From: a bacterium
GTDB taxonomy: Bacteria; ARS69
Assembly: GCA_025774805.1 (NCBI GenBank)
Contig: JALGZR010000003.1
Coordinates: 21,563-85,562 of the forward strand
DNA: 64,000 nt
Reading direction: 5' to 3'
Position 1 is the first letter of the stretch; each line of letters starts with the position of its first letter. The notes beneath the pieces were generated by a model. It saw only the letters and a list, made by a program, of their open reading frames with translations, searched no databases and was not told the origin of the DNA. Below are positions 45,340 through 54,838 of the stretch, piece by piece. The position numbers and the translations under genes were made by a program.

Positions 45340-47379
45340 ATGAATCCTGACCAGCACTCACGCGACGGAGCACGTCACCATTCCGAGAGACCTCGCAGTT
45401 GCGACCGGCGTCTCGGGTTCTGGAGCCGTTGGTTTCTGGCCAACACCCTGATCAGCGGGACTCTCGCCCTGGGTTGGCTGATTCTCCGGAGCGGCCCGAG
45501 GCCCAGCCGCCTGGCCTACCCCTGCCAGCAGGCCGCGATCTCGGCGGCCACGCTCGCGTTCGGCGGGCCTCTGGTGGCCGCCGTGATCGCCGCCCGCAGC
45601 CGGATTCTCGGATGGGCGAGGACGCCGGTCGGCCTGGGGGTCGCCGCGGTCGGCCTGCTCCTGACCGCCGGTACGGGAGGTTATCTGCTGTGGGCCGGCG
45701 AGTCCGGGGGGTCTGCGCCCGACGCTCCACCCGACTACCGGGCCGAGCTCTTCCACGTGACGGATTGCCCTCGCGACCCCACGGCCGACCGATTTGTGGG
45801 TGTCGACAACCTCTTCGCCCTCATGGGCCGGGGTGGGCTGAAGCTCTACGAGTCCACGACCGAGTCGCTCGTGAGCGGACCGGACGGACTCATCGCCACG
45901 AACGACGTCGTCGTCATCAAGATCAACTACCAGTGGGACCAACGGGGCGGCACGAACACGGATCTCCTGCGCGGTCTGATTCGTCGCATCCTCGATCATC
46001 CCGACGTCTTCTCGGGAGAGATCGTCGTCTGCGAGAACGCGCAGTTCAACCCGATTCAGAACTTCGACCGGCCGCAGAACAACGCTCAGGACCACAGCCT
46101 GTCCCCGCACGATGTCGTCGTTGCGTTTCAGGGAGCGGGACACAACGTCTCGCACTACGACTGGACGTCGATTCGGTACAACCTGGTCACCGAGTACTCC
46201 GACGGAAACATGGCCGACGGCTATATCCGCTATCCCTACGACTCGAGCATTCAAGGCCGCGTATCCTATCCCAAGTTCCGGACCGACGCCGGGACGTACG
46301 TCAGCCTGAAGTACGGCATCTGGGACTTCTTCACCGGGACCTACAATCGCGATCGCCTCGTGTTCGTCAATGTTCCGGTGCTCAAGTCGCACCACGCGAC
46401 CTACGGGGCGACCGCGGCCGTGAAGCACTACATGGGCGTGGTCACCGACGAGCTCAACACGAACTCCCACGACGCCATCCGCTACGGTATCCTGGGGGCG
46501 CTTCTGGGCGAGATCCAGCTCGCGGACCTGAACGTCCTCGACGCCATCTGGATCAACGCCAATCCCTATGACGGCCCCTGGACGTCCTACGCCGCGGCCA
46601 CGCGCCGCGACGAGTTGGTCGCGAGCGTCGACCCGGTCGCGTTGGACATTTGGGCCGTCAAGAACATCCTCATCCCCGCCTTTCTCGCCAACGGCTACAC
46701 GCCACCGTGGCCGTATCCGAGCGCGGATCCCGACCTCCCGTCGAGCGCCTTCCGGCAGTATCTGGACAACTCCATGACCAAGATCCAGCTCGCGGGATAC
46801 CAGGTCACGAACAGTTACGACGAGATCGACGTAACGGCCGGAATCGGCGGCGCGGGAGACTTCGACGGAGACAGCGACGTCGACGCGAGCGACTTCACCC
46901 AGTTCGCCGCCTGCTTCACCGGTCCGGGAGGCGGGCCGATCGGTCCCGGGTGCACGGCCGGGGACTTCGACGGCGACGACGACGTGGACTGCGACGACTG
47001 GGAGAGCTTCCGGTACGTATGGACCGATCCGGGCGACCCATCGGCGCTGGAGCAGTGCGGTGCGACGGACGTCGAACACCCGGCGAGCTCTCCTCCGTCT
47101 CTCGCCACTTCGTTGACCCGTGCGTTCCCGAATCCGATGAGCCCCCGTACGAGGATCGAGTTCGCCATCGGCATGCCGGGTCGGGTGAGCCTGAGGATCG
47201 TCGACGTGACGGGGCACGTCGTGAGGACGCTCGTGGACGACACCCTCGGAGTGGGCCGATACGACGCCGTCTGGGACGGGAGAACCGATTCCGGCGAGCG
47301 CGTCGCGAGCGGCGTGTTCTTCTGCCAGCTCCGGGCTCCCAGCTTCAACGGCGTGAAGAAGATCGTGCTCGTGGACTGA
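45340..47379 (+). CDS. DUF362 protein with N-terminal TM region, dockerin-like repeats and FlgD-like tail
   Basis: 679 residues. Three TM segments come first (about 25-130) with a cysteine motif RLAYPCQQA. The DUF362 domain (about 150-490) shows NDVVVIKINYQWDQRG, NVPVLKSHHATYGATAAVKH, YMGVV and DPVALDIWAVKN. Two Ca-binding dockerin-like loops follow (DFDGDSDVDASDFTQF and DFDGDDDVDCDDWESF). The chain ends with an FlgD/T9SS-like beta-sandwich (FPNPMSPRTRIEFAI, GRYDAVWDGRTDSGERVASG). The membrane part and the secreted-type tail suggest an extracytoplasmic protein. Unlike the other DUF362 gene at 16558 it has no redox neighbours. Function unknown. Confidence 0.8.
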   Translation: MNPDQHSRDGARHHSERPRSCDRRLGFWSRWFLANTLISGTLALGWLILRSGPRPSRLAYPCQQAAISAATLAFGGPLVAAVIAARSRILGWARTPVGLGVAAVGLLLTAGTGGYLLWAGESGGSAPDAPPDYRAELFHVTDCPRDPTADRFVGVDNLFALMGRGGLKLYESTTESLVSGPDGLIATNDVVVIKINYQWDQRGGTNTDLLRGLIRRILDHPDVFSGEIVVCENAQFNPIQNFDRPQNNAQDHSLSPHDVVVAFQGAGHNVSHYDWTSIRYNLVTEYSDGNMADGYIRYPYDSSIQGRVSYPKFRTDAGTYVSLKYGIWDFFTGTYNRDRLVFVNVPVLKSHHATYGATAAVKHYMGVVTDELNTNSHDAIRYGILGALLGEIQLADLNVLDAIWINANPYDGPWTSYAAATRRDELVASVDPVALDIWAVKNILIPAFLANGYTPPWPYPSADPDLPSSAFRQYLDNSMTKIQLAGYQVTNSYDEIDVTAGIGGAGDFDGDSDVDASDFTQFAACFTGPGGGPIGPGCTAGDFDGDDDVDCDDWESFRYVWTDPGDPSALEQCGATDVEHPASSPPSLATSLTRAFPNPMSPRTRIEFAIGMPGRVSLRIVDVTGHVVRTLVDDTLGVGRYDAVWDGRTDSGERVASGVFFCQLRAPSFNGVKKIVLVD

Positions 47380-47404
47380 GCTCGCCGGACACCTTCGAGA
47401 ACAC

Positions 47405-47455
47405 GAAGGGCCCGGATCGGGGGAGATTCCATCCCCCGGCTCCGGGCCCTTTTTC
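47405..47455. terminator. Strong bidirectional rho-independent terminator
   Basis: AAGGGCCCGGA and, after GGGGGA/TCCCCC inner pairing, TCCGGGCCCTT form a long GC stem, followed by TTTTT on the + strand and preceded by A-rich AACACGAA for the minus strand. It separates the convergent DUF362 and phosphoesterase genes. Confidence 0.85.
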
Positions 47456-47538
47456 GAATCGGATGATCGACCGCGCGCTAGCCTGCCCTTCTTCTCCCCG
47501 TTGACGCCCAGCCGTGCGTAGTAGAAGCTGGAGAGCCC

Positions 47539-49935
47539 CTACTGGACGAGGACCATCTTGACGGAGTCGACGCGATCTCCGGCCTCGAGCTTGGCGAAGT
47601 AGACTCCGGGCGCGACCCGCCGCCCGTGGCGGTCGCGACCGTCCCAATGGGCCTCGTGGTTCCCGGCCACGGTGTCGCGACTGAAGACCTCCCGCACGAA
47701 ACGACCGGAGACGTCGTAAAGGGCCAGTCGCACCCTGCCGGCACGGCCGAGCTCGTACCCGATCGTCACCCGCGAGGCCGCTCTTGCCGGATTCGGCCAG
47801 ATCGTGTGGATCGCCGTCGTCTTCACGGCACGCGGCGCGGCCGCATCGACCCCGGTCTCGGGGCTCGACAAGAACGAGAAGCTGTCCCGGATGATGCCCA
47901 TGCCGCCCGTCGGATAGGTCTGGATGTACGAGTATTTGGCGGTCGTGTCGTCGACCACGATCGAGTAGAACCCCGAGTTGGATTGCACGAACGTGTACTG
48001 TTCCGGGTAGTGGCTGACCCACCGCCAGCCCCAGAGATCGCCGGTGTGATCGCCCGCGTCGTCGGGCTTGGCCATCGTCAGGTAGATCATCCCGTTGAGA
48101 GTCTGGCGGGCGTGGAAGTGGTCGTGCCCCTTTATCACCGCCTGGCCTCCGAGAGAGACGATCATGTCGTGAGGAGCTCCGTAGACGAAGTCCGGCCGTT
48201 TGGTCGAGATCACGTTCGCCCCGGTGCTGTCCTCACCCCCCCACTCGAACGTGGGCCTCGAGTCGATCGAGTAGTCCACGATCTCGATTCCGCCCCTTCC
48301 GTAGTAATGCCCGGGACCGGCATAGCAGGATGTCAGATGGTGGATCGTCGAGAGGTTGAACAAGGACGGCTGGCTCACGAAGTCGTCGTGTAACCAGTTG
48401 TACTGCATGGTTCCGATCGTCCAGTCCCACCCGTCAAGCGACCCACCGGTCTCGCCGTGCCCGTTGTGCGGTCGGGTGTTCGTGAAGAGGAAGGGATCGA
48501 GACACCGGATCCGCAGATCGCCCACGTCGAAGGCAAAGTAGTCGCCGGGGATCCCCAGATCGGGGTACGTGGAGTCGTTGCCCGCATAGAACTCGTCGGG
48601 CATCGGCGGCGGAAAGTACTTCAAGAGGGACTTGCCGGACCAGGTCATCGTGTTGTTCGGGGTGCTGTCGTAGTCCCAGCCGTTCACCTCCTCGTGGTTT
48701 CCGCGTACGAGAATGAAGGGAAGCGAGTGGCCGACTCGGTCGATGTACTCCCGCCCCGTGCGGTATCGCTGCTCCACCTCCTCCTCGTCGAAGGCAATGC
48801 GCATCGCGCGGATGACCACGACGTCTCCGAGGTCCATCCACAGGTGGTACTTCTGAGGGGAAAGGTAGTCCTTCATGTAGTCAAGCGTGGTCTCCAGGAG
48901 CTCCATGTGCGTATCCAGCCCCAGCGCCAGCTGATTCGTCACGTGGATGTCCGAGGTGACGCAGATCCGGCCTTCCTGGCCCGGAACCGGCATCGTCAGA
49001 AACGACCGGGTCGGGCCCGTCTCGAAGGGCCCGGTCCCCGACGGCCGAACCAGGATGCGGTAGAAGTACTCCGAGTCCGGACTCAGACCATCCATGGTGA
49101 ACTCCTGGGCTTGGCCGCCCGGGACGAACGTGCCGGTGGAGAACGGAAACGTGATGCCGTTTGTGCCCCACTCCACGATGACATCGGCGTTCACGTGGGG
49201 AACCACGTTGACCTGCATGGACGTCGGTTTGGGCCGGCAGAGGAGCTCCTTTCCCCAGAAGGCGTCGCGGAAGTTCTCACTCACGCGCAGCCGGGCCGGC
49301 CGGATGCCGGGATTGCCCTCGTCCCAATAGGGGCCGTGCGTGTCGTCGTAGCGAACGACGACGTCACCGCCGTTGGCGAATAAGAGCTCGAGGAAGAGGA
49401 GCATGTCCTTGGGTCCGTCGTCCCACCCCGTCTGAGCCACGACCTCGTTCACGATGGCGGAGAGATCCGGCGTCTCCGCGTATTTCGCGATCTGCTGCCC
49501 ACTCGAGTCCCACGGTGTCGAGATGGTCCAGTAGACTCTCGCGGCCGTTCGAGGAAGACCGAACCGGGCGGCTCCCGCGGTGGCGCGTGGATCCAAATCG
49601 AGGGCGGCGCTGATCTCCACGGTCAAGTCGTTCGTGATCTCTCCGCCCTGCTGGTTCAGGCGGAGACGTGCATCGGCAACGGTCTGTCCCTCGACGAGGT
49701 CGGACAGATGGAACCCGAGAGCGTTGTCGTAGGTCGACGTACCCTCTTGACCGAGATTGACCAGGAGATCGGAAACCGTCGCCTCATTCGGGAGCCAATC
49801 CCACGTGCTCCCGTCGATGAGATGACCGTCGTCCCCGTCGGAGGCCGGCTCGTAGACATACGTCCCCGTCTGGGCCGGCTCGGCGGAAAGGACCGATAGT
49901 GCGACGAACCAAACGACCTTCGGCGTTTTGCTCAT
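47539..49935 (-). CDS. Secreted metallophosphoesterase with DNRLRE and FlgD-like domains
   Basis: 798 residues from an ATG at 49935; the frame opens further upstream at 50310 without coding character. Weak signal peptide (VVWFVALSVLSAEPAQT), then a DNRLRE-type beta-sandwich (VNLGQEGTSTYDNALGFHLS, ADARLRLNQQG), an FnIII-like purple-acid-phosphatase N-domain (VEWGTNGITFPFSTG, LSPDSEYFYRILV), and the metallophosphoesterase core: ICVTSDIHVTN, MDLGDVV, LVRGNHEE, FNLSTIHH and KGHDHFH, i.e. all five metal-ligand blocks. A C-terminal FlgD/T9SS-like tail (IWPNPARAASRVTIGY) ends the protein. Probably an exported phosphatase or nucleotidase. Confidence 0.85.
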   Translation of the reverse strand: MSKTPKVVWFVALSVLSAEPAQTGTYVYEPASDGDDGHLIDGSTWDWLPNEATVSDLLVNLGQEGTSTYDNALGFHLSDLVEGQTVADARLRLNQQGGEITNDLTVEISAALDLDPRATAGAARFGLPRTAARVYWTISTPWDSSGQQIAKYAETPDLSAIVNEVVAQTGWDDGPKDMLLFLELLFANGGDVVVRYDDTHGPYWDEGNPGIRPARLRVSENFRDAFWGKELLCRPKPTSMQVNVVPHVNADVIVEWGTNGITFPFSTGTFVPGGQAQEFTMDGLSPDSEYFYRILVRPSGTGPFETGPTRSFLTMPVPGQEGRICVTSDIHVTNQLALGLDTHMELLETTLDYMKDYLSPQKYHLWMDLGDVVVIRAMRIAFDEEEVEQRYRTGREYIDRVGHSLPFILVRGNHEEVNGWDYDSTPNNTMTWSGKSLLKYFPPPMPDEFYAGNDSTYPDLGIPGDYFAFDVGDLRIRCLDPFLFTNTRPHNGHGETGGSLDGWDWTIGTMQYNWLHDDFVSQPSLFNLSTIHHLTSCYAGPGHYYGRGGIEIVDYSIDSRPTFEWGGEDSTGANVISTKRPDFVYGAPHDMIVSLGGQAVIKGHDHFHARQTLNGMIYLTMAKPDDAGDHTGDLWGWRWVSHYPEQYTFVQSNSGFYSIVVDDTTAKYSYIQTYPTGGMGIIRDSFSFLSSPETGVDAAAPRAVKTTAIHTIWPNPARAASRVTIGYELGRAGRVRLALYDVSGRFVREVFSRDTVAGNHEAHWDGRDRHGRRVAPGVYFAKLEAGDRVDSVKMVLVQ

Positions 49936-50422
49936 ACCCGTCTTGTTTGGCTGGTCCGGCGTGGGTAGGTAGCAGTCGACGACCCCGCGAGATCCGGCGT
50001 CGGGAACGGTCGGTACATCAAAACTCCACGAACACCGGGGGTCGTTCTTCGGTCCGGACCCCCTCTTCCGAGCGCGACTCCGAGGCAGAAAACCGGGTCG
50101 CCAGGAATCGGGTCGCCGAGCTGTCCTGAGAGCTTCCCCTCTGTATTGTGCCCGAACCGGTCCCCCAAGTCCAAGGGCTGATTTCAATCTCGGGGCCTTC
50201 CGCGGGGAGCCCCGACAGAATCCTCTGTCACACAAGGGGTTCGGGCGATCGCGCCGCCCCGGAGGTCGATTTCGGCGAAAGCCCGGATCCGGGGCCCGGC
50301 CGACCCTCAACCCTGCTCCTTTGCAGGCTTTGCAGAACCTGGACGGGGCCGACGGGAGGGGTCCGGACGGCGCTCCGGAGCCCGCGATCCACCGCCGGGC
50401 CGGGTCGTACTCGGGCCGGAAC
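49936..50422. other. Intergenic region, 487 bp, no gene seen
   Basis: Upstream of the phosphoesterase and downstream of the DUF35 gene on the same strand. On the minus strand TTGGAC (about 50177) with CACAAT 18 bases later is a possible promoter for the phosphoesterase, with a long leader of about 220 bases. The stop of the DUF35 gene sits inside a perfect hairpin (AGCCCC/GGGGCT, 50424-50438) without a T-tract. Otherwise nothing recognisable. Confidence 0.5.
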
Positions 50423-50881
50423 TCAGCCCCGATGGGGCTCGGGCGCCTTTCCCCAGGTGGTTCCGGGACGCTCCACGGAGTAGTAGACGCGGATGTCCGG
50501 TGTGTCGTCGAAGATGCGAGGGACCACCTGCACCTCCATGCCTATCTTGACGTCCCCGGGGCGGATGGTCTCCCCGATCCAGCCGAGGAGACGACCGCGT
50601 TCCTCCAGCTCGACCACGGCCACGGTGTACGGCACGTCGTCGTCGAAGCCGGTCGGCGCGGCGTCGATCGTGGTGTAGGTGTAGATGCTGCCCCGGCCGC
50701 TGTATTCCTTGAATTCGAAGTCGCCCGACATGCACTCGGGGCAGTCCGCCCGGGGCGGAAACGTGGTGAAGCCGCATCCGCGGCACTTCGACCCCATGAG
50801 GCGGCCGTTCTTGAGGTGTACCGCGAAATCCGAGACCTTCGAATACGGTACGAAGCTCACTCTGCCGAACCAGCTGAACAT
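50423..50881 (-). CDS. DUF35/OB-fold acyl-CoA-binding protein with zinc ribbon
   Basis: 152 residues. A rubredoxin-like zinc ribbon (CRGCGFTTFPPRADCPEC) precedes an OB-fold (GSIYTYTTIDAAPTGFDDDV, YTVAVVELEERGRLLGWIG). DUF35 proteins act as non-catalytic partners of thiolase/acyl-CoA enzymes. The next gene upstream is a thiolase, ending two bases before this start, so the two probably form the known thiolase-DUF35 complex. Confidence 0.85.
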   Translation of the reverse strand: MFSWFGRVSFVPYSKVSDFAVHLKNGRLMGSKCRGCGFTTFPPRADCPECMSGDFEFKEYSGRGSIYTYTTIDAAPTGFDDDVPYTVAVVELEERGRLLGWIGETIRPGDVKIGMEVQVVPRIFDDTPDIRVYYSVERPGTTWGKAPEPHRG

Positions 50882-50883
50882 GC

Positions 50884-52038
50884 TCAGTCCCTCCGGAAGA
50901 CGTGCACGAAGGTGTACTGACCGATGCCGCCCACATTGTGGGTCAGGCCCACGTCGGCGTCCGGAACCTGACGCTCGCCGCACTCCCCGCGGAGCTGTCC
51001 CACGATCTCGCAGGCCATCGAGACGCCGGTCGCGCCGATCGGGTGACCCTTGGCCTTGAGCCCCCCGTCCACGTTGACGGCCACGTCCCCCCCGATGTAG
51101 GAGCGTCTCTCCCCGATGAATCGGCCGCCGTGGCCCTTCTCGCAGAATCCGAGGTCCTCGTACGCCATGAGCTCGGCGATGGTGAAGCAGTCGTGCACCT
51201 CCGCCACCTTGACGTCCCGAGCGGTGACTCCCGCCATCTCGTACGCCTGCCGGGCCGCCTCGGAGGCCGAGGGCAGGCCCACCAGGTTCGGGCGGCGGAG
51301 AACGGACATGGGCGAGGTGGCGCTCCCCACGCCGTCGAGCCAGACCACCTTGCCGTCTCGGCCCGAAACCCGGCTCTCGTCGGCCAGGATCAGGCAGGCC
51401 GCCCCGTCGGCGTTCGCGCAGCAGTCGTACACGCAGAAGGGAGACGCCACCGGATCCGAGGCCAGGGCCTTCTCTATGGTGATCTCCTTCTGAAACAGCG
51501 CATTCGGGTTCATGGCCCCGTAATGGTGGTTCTTCACCGCGACCTCGAGAAGCTGCTCGCGCGTCGTGCCGAACTCGTGCATGTGGCGCGTGGCGAACAT
51601 GGCGTAATAGCCCGGAAACGTGGTTCCGAACACCGACTCCCACTGCACCTCGCCCACGCGGCCCATGAGCGCCAGAATCTCGGCGGTGCCCAGCTCGGTC
51701 ATCTTCTGACATCCGATGACCGCCACCACTCGATGGAGGCCCGACTTGATGGCCATGTAGGCCGTGCGAATGGCCGCGCTCCCCGAGGCACAGGCGACCT
51801 CGGTGAGCCAAGTGGGCAGCGGATTGAGGTTGAGATACTCCTGCACGACGCCGGCCACCGAGCGCTGCTTGTGGTACTCGGGGACCGCCGCGATCACCGA
51901 CGCGTCGAGCTCACCGCGCTCGATTCCCGCATCGGTCATGGCGTCACGGAAAGCCTCGAAGGCCAGTTCCTGCACGGTGGCGTCGCTGCGCCGGCCGAAT
52001 ACGCCGTGTCCGATTCCGATCACTCCGACTCGTGACAT
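50884..52038 (-). CDS. SCP2/archaeal-type thiolase
   Basis: 384 residues from the ATG at 52038. The nucleophile Cys is in TEVACASGSAAIRTAYMAI; HDCFTIAELMAYEDLG and NVDGGLKAKGHPIGATG are the second and third motifs, and the final THNVGGIGQ replaces the CxG of bacterial biosynthetic thiolases, as in SCP2/archaeal types that need a DUF35 partner. Such enzymes condense or cleave acyl-CoA. Order SDR - thiolase - DUF35 suggests acetoacetyl-CoA/3-hydroxyacyl-CoA metabolism. Confidence 0.85.
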   Translation of the reverse strand: MSRVGVIGIGHGVFGRRSDATVQELAFEAFRDAMTDAGIERGELDASVIAAVPEYHKQRSVAGVVQEYLNLNPLPTWLTEVACASGSAAIRTAYMAIKSGLHRVVAVIGCQKMTELGTAEILALMGRVGEVQWESVFGTTFPGYYAMFATRHMHEFGTTREQLLEVAVKNHHYGAMNPNALFQKEITIEKALASDPVASPFCVYDCCANADGAACLILADESRVSGRDGKVVWLDGVGSATSPMSVLRRPNLVGLPSASEAARQAYEMAGVTARDVKVAEVHDCFTIAELMAYEDLGFCEKGHGGRFIGERRSYIGGDVAVNVDGGLKAKGHPIGATGVSMACEIVGQLRGECGERQVPDADVGLTHNVGGIGQYTFVHVFRRD

Positions 52039-52076
52039 TTCTCCTCCTCTCTCGGATCTCGGACGAGAGGTGCGGG

Positions 52077-52826
52077 TCAGATGTACTGGCCGCCGTCGAT
52101 CTTGATGACCTCGCCGGTGATGTGCCTCGACAGGTCCGAACACAGGAACGCGACCAGATGACTGACGTCTTCCGGCGTGGCGAAGCGACCGACCACGGTT
52201 TCGGCCATCGCGATGTTTTGGAACTCGGGCGGGATGTTCTTCATCATGTCGGTAAGAACCATTCCCGGCGCCACCACGTTGACGTTGATGTTGAACCGGC
52301 CCAGCTCCTTGGCCAGCGTCTTGGATAGAGCGATCTCGCCGCCCTTGGAGGCGGCGTAATTCGCCTGGGCGAACTTCCCGCGCATTCCGTTGATCGAGGA
52401 GATGTTGACGATCTTGCCGTACTTCCGCTCCTTGAAGAAGAGGGCGGCGGCGCGGTTGTAGTTGAAGTAGCCCTTGAGGTTGACCCCGATGACCTGGTCC
52501 CACTGCTGCTCGGTCATCTTCCAGATCACACCGTCCCACGTGATCCCCGCGTTGCAAACCAGGATGTCGAAGTGGCCGAACTTCTCCACGACTTCGGCCA
52601 CCATCTTCTCCGCGTCCGCGTAGGAGGAGACGTCCGCCTTCACGGCCAGCCCCCTGCAACCCATCTTCTCGATCTCGGCGACGACCTCCTTCGCCTCGGC
52701 GTCATGGCGCCGGTAATTGACCGCTACGTCAACCCCCTCTCTCGCCAGACCGAGAGCGATGGCCCGCCCGATTCCGAGGCTGCCACCCGTGACGATGGCG
52801 CCCTTTCGCTTCAATCCCAGATCCAC
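52077..52826 (-). CDS. SDR, FabG/PhaB-like 3-ketoacyl reductase
   Basis: 249 residues from a GTG at 52826 preceded by AAGGAAGG. Cofactor motif VTGGSLGIGRAIA, NAG in LVCNAGITWDG, catalytic Ser in ISSINGMRG and Tyr/Lys in ANYAASKGG, and the C-terminal HITGEVIKIDGGQ. Closest in style to acetoacetyl-CoA reductase PhaB/FabG. It ends 38 bases before the thiolase gene and is probably co-transcribed with it, so it likely reduces the 3-ketoacyl-CoA product. Whether polyester is made cannot be judged: no phaC is in the window. Confidence 0.8.
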   Translation of the reverse strand: MDLGLKRKGAIVTGGSLGIGRAIALGLAREGVDVAVNYRRHDAEAKEVVAEIEKMGCRGLAVKADVSSYADAEKMVAEVVEKFGHFDILVCNAGITWDGVIWKMTEQQWDQVIGVNLKGYFNYNRAAALFFKERKYGKIVNISSINGMRGKFAQANYAASKGGEIALSKTLAKELGRFNINVNVVAPGMVLTDMMKNIPPEFQNIAMAETVVGRFATPEDVSHLVAFLCSDLSRHITGEVIKIDGGQYI

Positions 52827-52896
52827 ATTCGACCTTCCTTTCCGGATCACCGCTGGTGCGGAGGATGGGCGAAAGATATCAGCGGTGAAAGAGCTG

Positions 52897-54834
52897 TCAA
52901 TCGGTGTCCGCGGGGGGAGCTCCCGCGATCCCCTCGAGAGGCGCGGCCTCGTCCTCTGCCGCAGCGACCAGCTCCTCCTCGAAAAGCCCCTCGTCGGCCC
53001 AGTCGCGATGACAGAACATGCAGTTTCCACGGCTTCGGGGACTGGCGGGATCCTCCTTCTTCTCCTGCTCCCGCAACCGGTGGCAGGTCAGGCAACTGCC
53101 GTGCATGGCGTTCTTGAAGCCCGGTGCACGGTGGTCGAAGCCCTTCTTGTCGTAGGCGGCCAAACCGTTCATGTTCTCGTTGTGGCACTTCATGCACGCC
53201 GCAAAGGTGTCGAACCGGTCCGTAAGGTCTCTCGCCAGGAACTCCTGATAGTCCTCCTCCGTCTTGAATCGATCGAGATGGTTCTCGATGCGGAACATCG
53301 CGGTCTCGATCTCCATGTCCCGGTGGCAGCGCCGGCAGCTCGTGTTCTTGTCGTTCGGCAGGTTCAGGTGGTGGCACTTGATGCAGGTGTCCTTCTCTTC
53401 CAGCTCGTAGACCTTCTGGAACTCCTCGTGGTGCTTCTTGTGCGGAAACGTGGTGGACATGCCGTTCCGGTTGCCGTCGATGTGGAGCACGGTGCGCATC
53501 TCGTCGGTCGATAGGACCGCGGCATCGACGGGTTGGGGAATCGGCGTGAAGGCGCTCGTGGCCTGGTCGCGCAGAACGATCCAGGTCAGAGGGATGAAGA
53601 TCACCATGATCCGCAGAGCCCGCATCGCCCCGGCGCCGGTCAACAAGGATCGTGTCTCGCGGGGCGACCAGAGATCGGTCGCGACCTCGTGGCCGAGCTC
53701 GTCGTGACGGAGCTCGGGCTCGTCGAGCACGTGGAATCGCTCGATCAGGACGAAGAAGACGAGACCGGCCGCGGAGAGGACCCCGAAGCTCAGGACGAAC
53801 TCGCTCAGGTTCGGGATGTAGATCGCCTCGGAGCTCCGGAAGTAGCCCACGATTCCGGTGTCGATCCGGTGCATCACGAGCCCCAGGAACGCGCTGGCCG
53901 CTCCCAGGGAGAGGCCGAGCAGACTGCGGCGAAACCTCGGGACCGAGAAGATGGCGACGGGAAGGATGGCCTGCAAAAGAATCTCGACCCAGAAGACCCG
54001 ACTCTCCCAGGTGAGGTCCGGGCCGAAGACGAAGTTCCACTTCTGGTTCGCGGTGAAGTCGAGCCCTTTCACGACGAGGTAGATCGCCAAGAGCACGGCG
54101 GAGCCTCGGGCGAGCCCGTTCAGGACGGTCGGGTCCCGCTTTCTTCCGTAGAGCGCGGACGAGACGAGAATGAGAAGCACGATCACCGAGAGCCCCGCGC
54201 CCATCGCCGAGACGAAAAACTCGGGAGGGATCCACAGGCTGTGCCAGAGGGGGTAGAGCCGCGTCGGCGACGCCATGAAGAGCGACCCCAGCGAGCTGTG
54301 GTGCATCGTGGAGAGCGTGATTCCCAGCACCACGAACGGAAGCATTTTCTCGTGCATCCAGTGCGTGATTTTCTGGAGTGGGAAACGCTCGGTCAGAATG
54401 GGGATGAGCTCAAGGGCGGTCACGCCCCAGTACAGGGAGACGCACCAGAAGACCTCGAACAGGAACGAGTGCGGATTCCACATGAAGAAAGGGTGCCATC
54501 CGCGGTGGGGGAGCCCGATGTCGAACAGCAGCGCGGCCAGGCTCGACCCGTAGCCCAAGAATCCGACGAGGACGCTGAGACGCGCGACGTCGCGATACCG
54601 ATCGATCTGGAAGATGTAGATGATCGACGCGACGACGAAGCCGCTCGTGGCCAGCGCCGCCCCCGCGACCATGTTGAAGATCTTCCACCATCCCCACGGC
54701 AGGGAATCCATCATGTTGGTGGACGCGCCGAGGCCGAAGGCGAACCGACCCGCGCCGGCGGCCAGGCCAGCGAACGTCAAGGCCCAGAGGACGTCCTTGA
54801 TCGGGTTGAGTACCCTGCTCCGACCTTCGATCAT
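52897..54834 (-). CDS. NrfD/HmcC-type quinone-reacting subunit fused to a pentaheme domain
   Basis: 645 residues. About ten TM segments of the NrfD/PsrC fold come first (WALTFAGLAAGAGRFAFGLG; conserved HSFLFEVFWCVSLYWG; VLGITLSTMHHSSLGSLF). The C-terminal ~190 residues hold five c-heme sites: CIKCH, CRRCH, CMKCH, CLTCH, CMFCH, with extra His ligands, followed by an acidic tail. NrfD subunits of Hmc, Qrc and Act complexes are normally separate from their cytochromes, so this is a gene fusion. Third gene of the order cytochrome - ferredoxin - NrfD, the hmcABC order. It would exchange quinone electrons with periplasmic hemes. Confidence 0.85.
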   Translation of the reverse strand: MIEGRSRVLNPIKDVLWALTFAGLAAGAGRFAFGLGASTNMMDSLPWGWWKIFNMVAGAALATSGFVVASIIYIFQIDRYRDVARLSVLVGFLGYGSSLAALLFDIGLPHRGWHPFFMWNPHSFLFEVFWCVSLYWGVTALELIPILTERFPLQKITHWMHEKMLPFVVLGITLSTMHHSSLGSLFMASPTRLYPLWHSLWIPPEFFVSAMGAGLSVIVLLILVSSALYGRKRDPTVLNGLARGSAVLLAIYLVVKGLDFTANQKWNFVFGPDLTWESRVFWVEILLQAILPVAIFSVPRFRRSLLGLSLGAASAFLGLVMHRIDTGIVGYFRSSEAIYIPNLSEFVLSFGVLSAAGLVFFVLIERFHVLDEPELRHDELGHEVATDLWSPRETRSLLTGAGAMRALRIMVIFIPLTWIVLRDQATSAFTPIPQPVDAAVLSTDEMRTVLHIDGNRNGMSTTFPHKKHHEEFQKVYELEEKDTCIKCHHLNLPNDKNTSCRRCHRDMEIETAMFRIENHLDRFKTEEDYQEFLARDLTDRFDTFAACMKCHNENMNGLAAYDKKGFDHRAPGFKNAMHGSCLTCHRLREQEKKEDPASPRSRGNCMFCHRDWADEGLFEEELVAAAEDEAAPLEGIAGAPPADTD

Positions 54835-54838
54835 ATCC

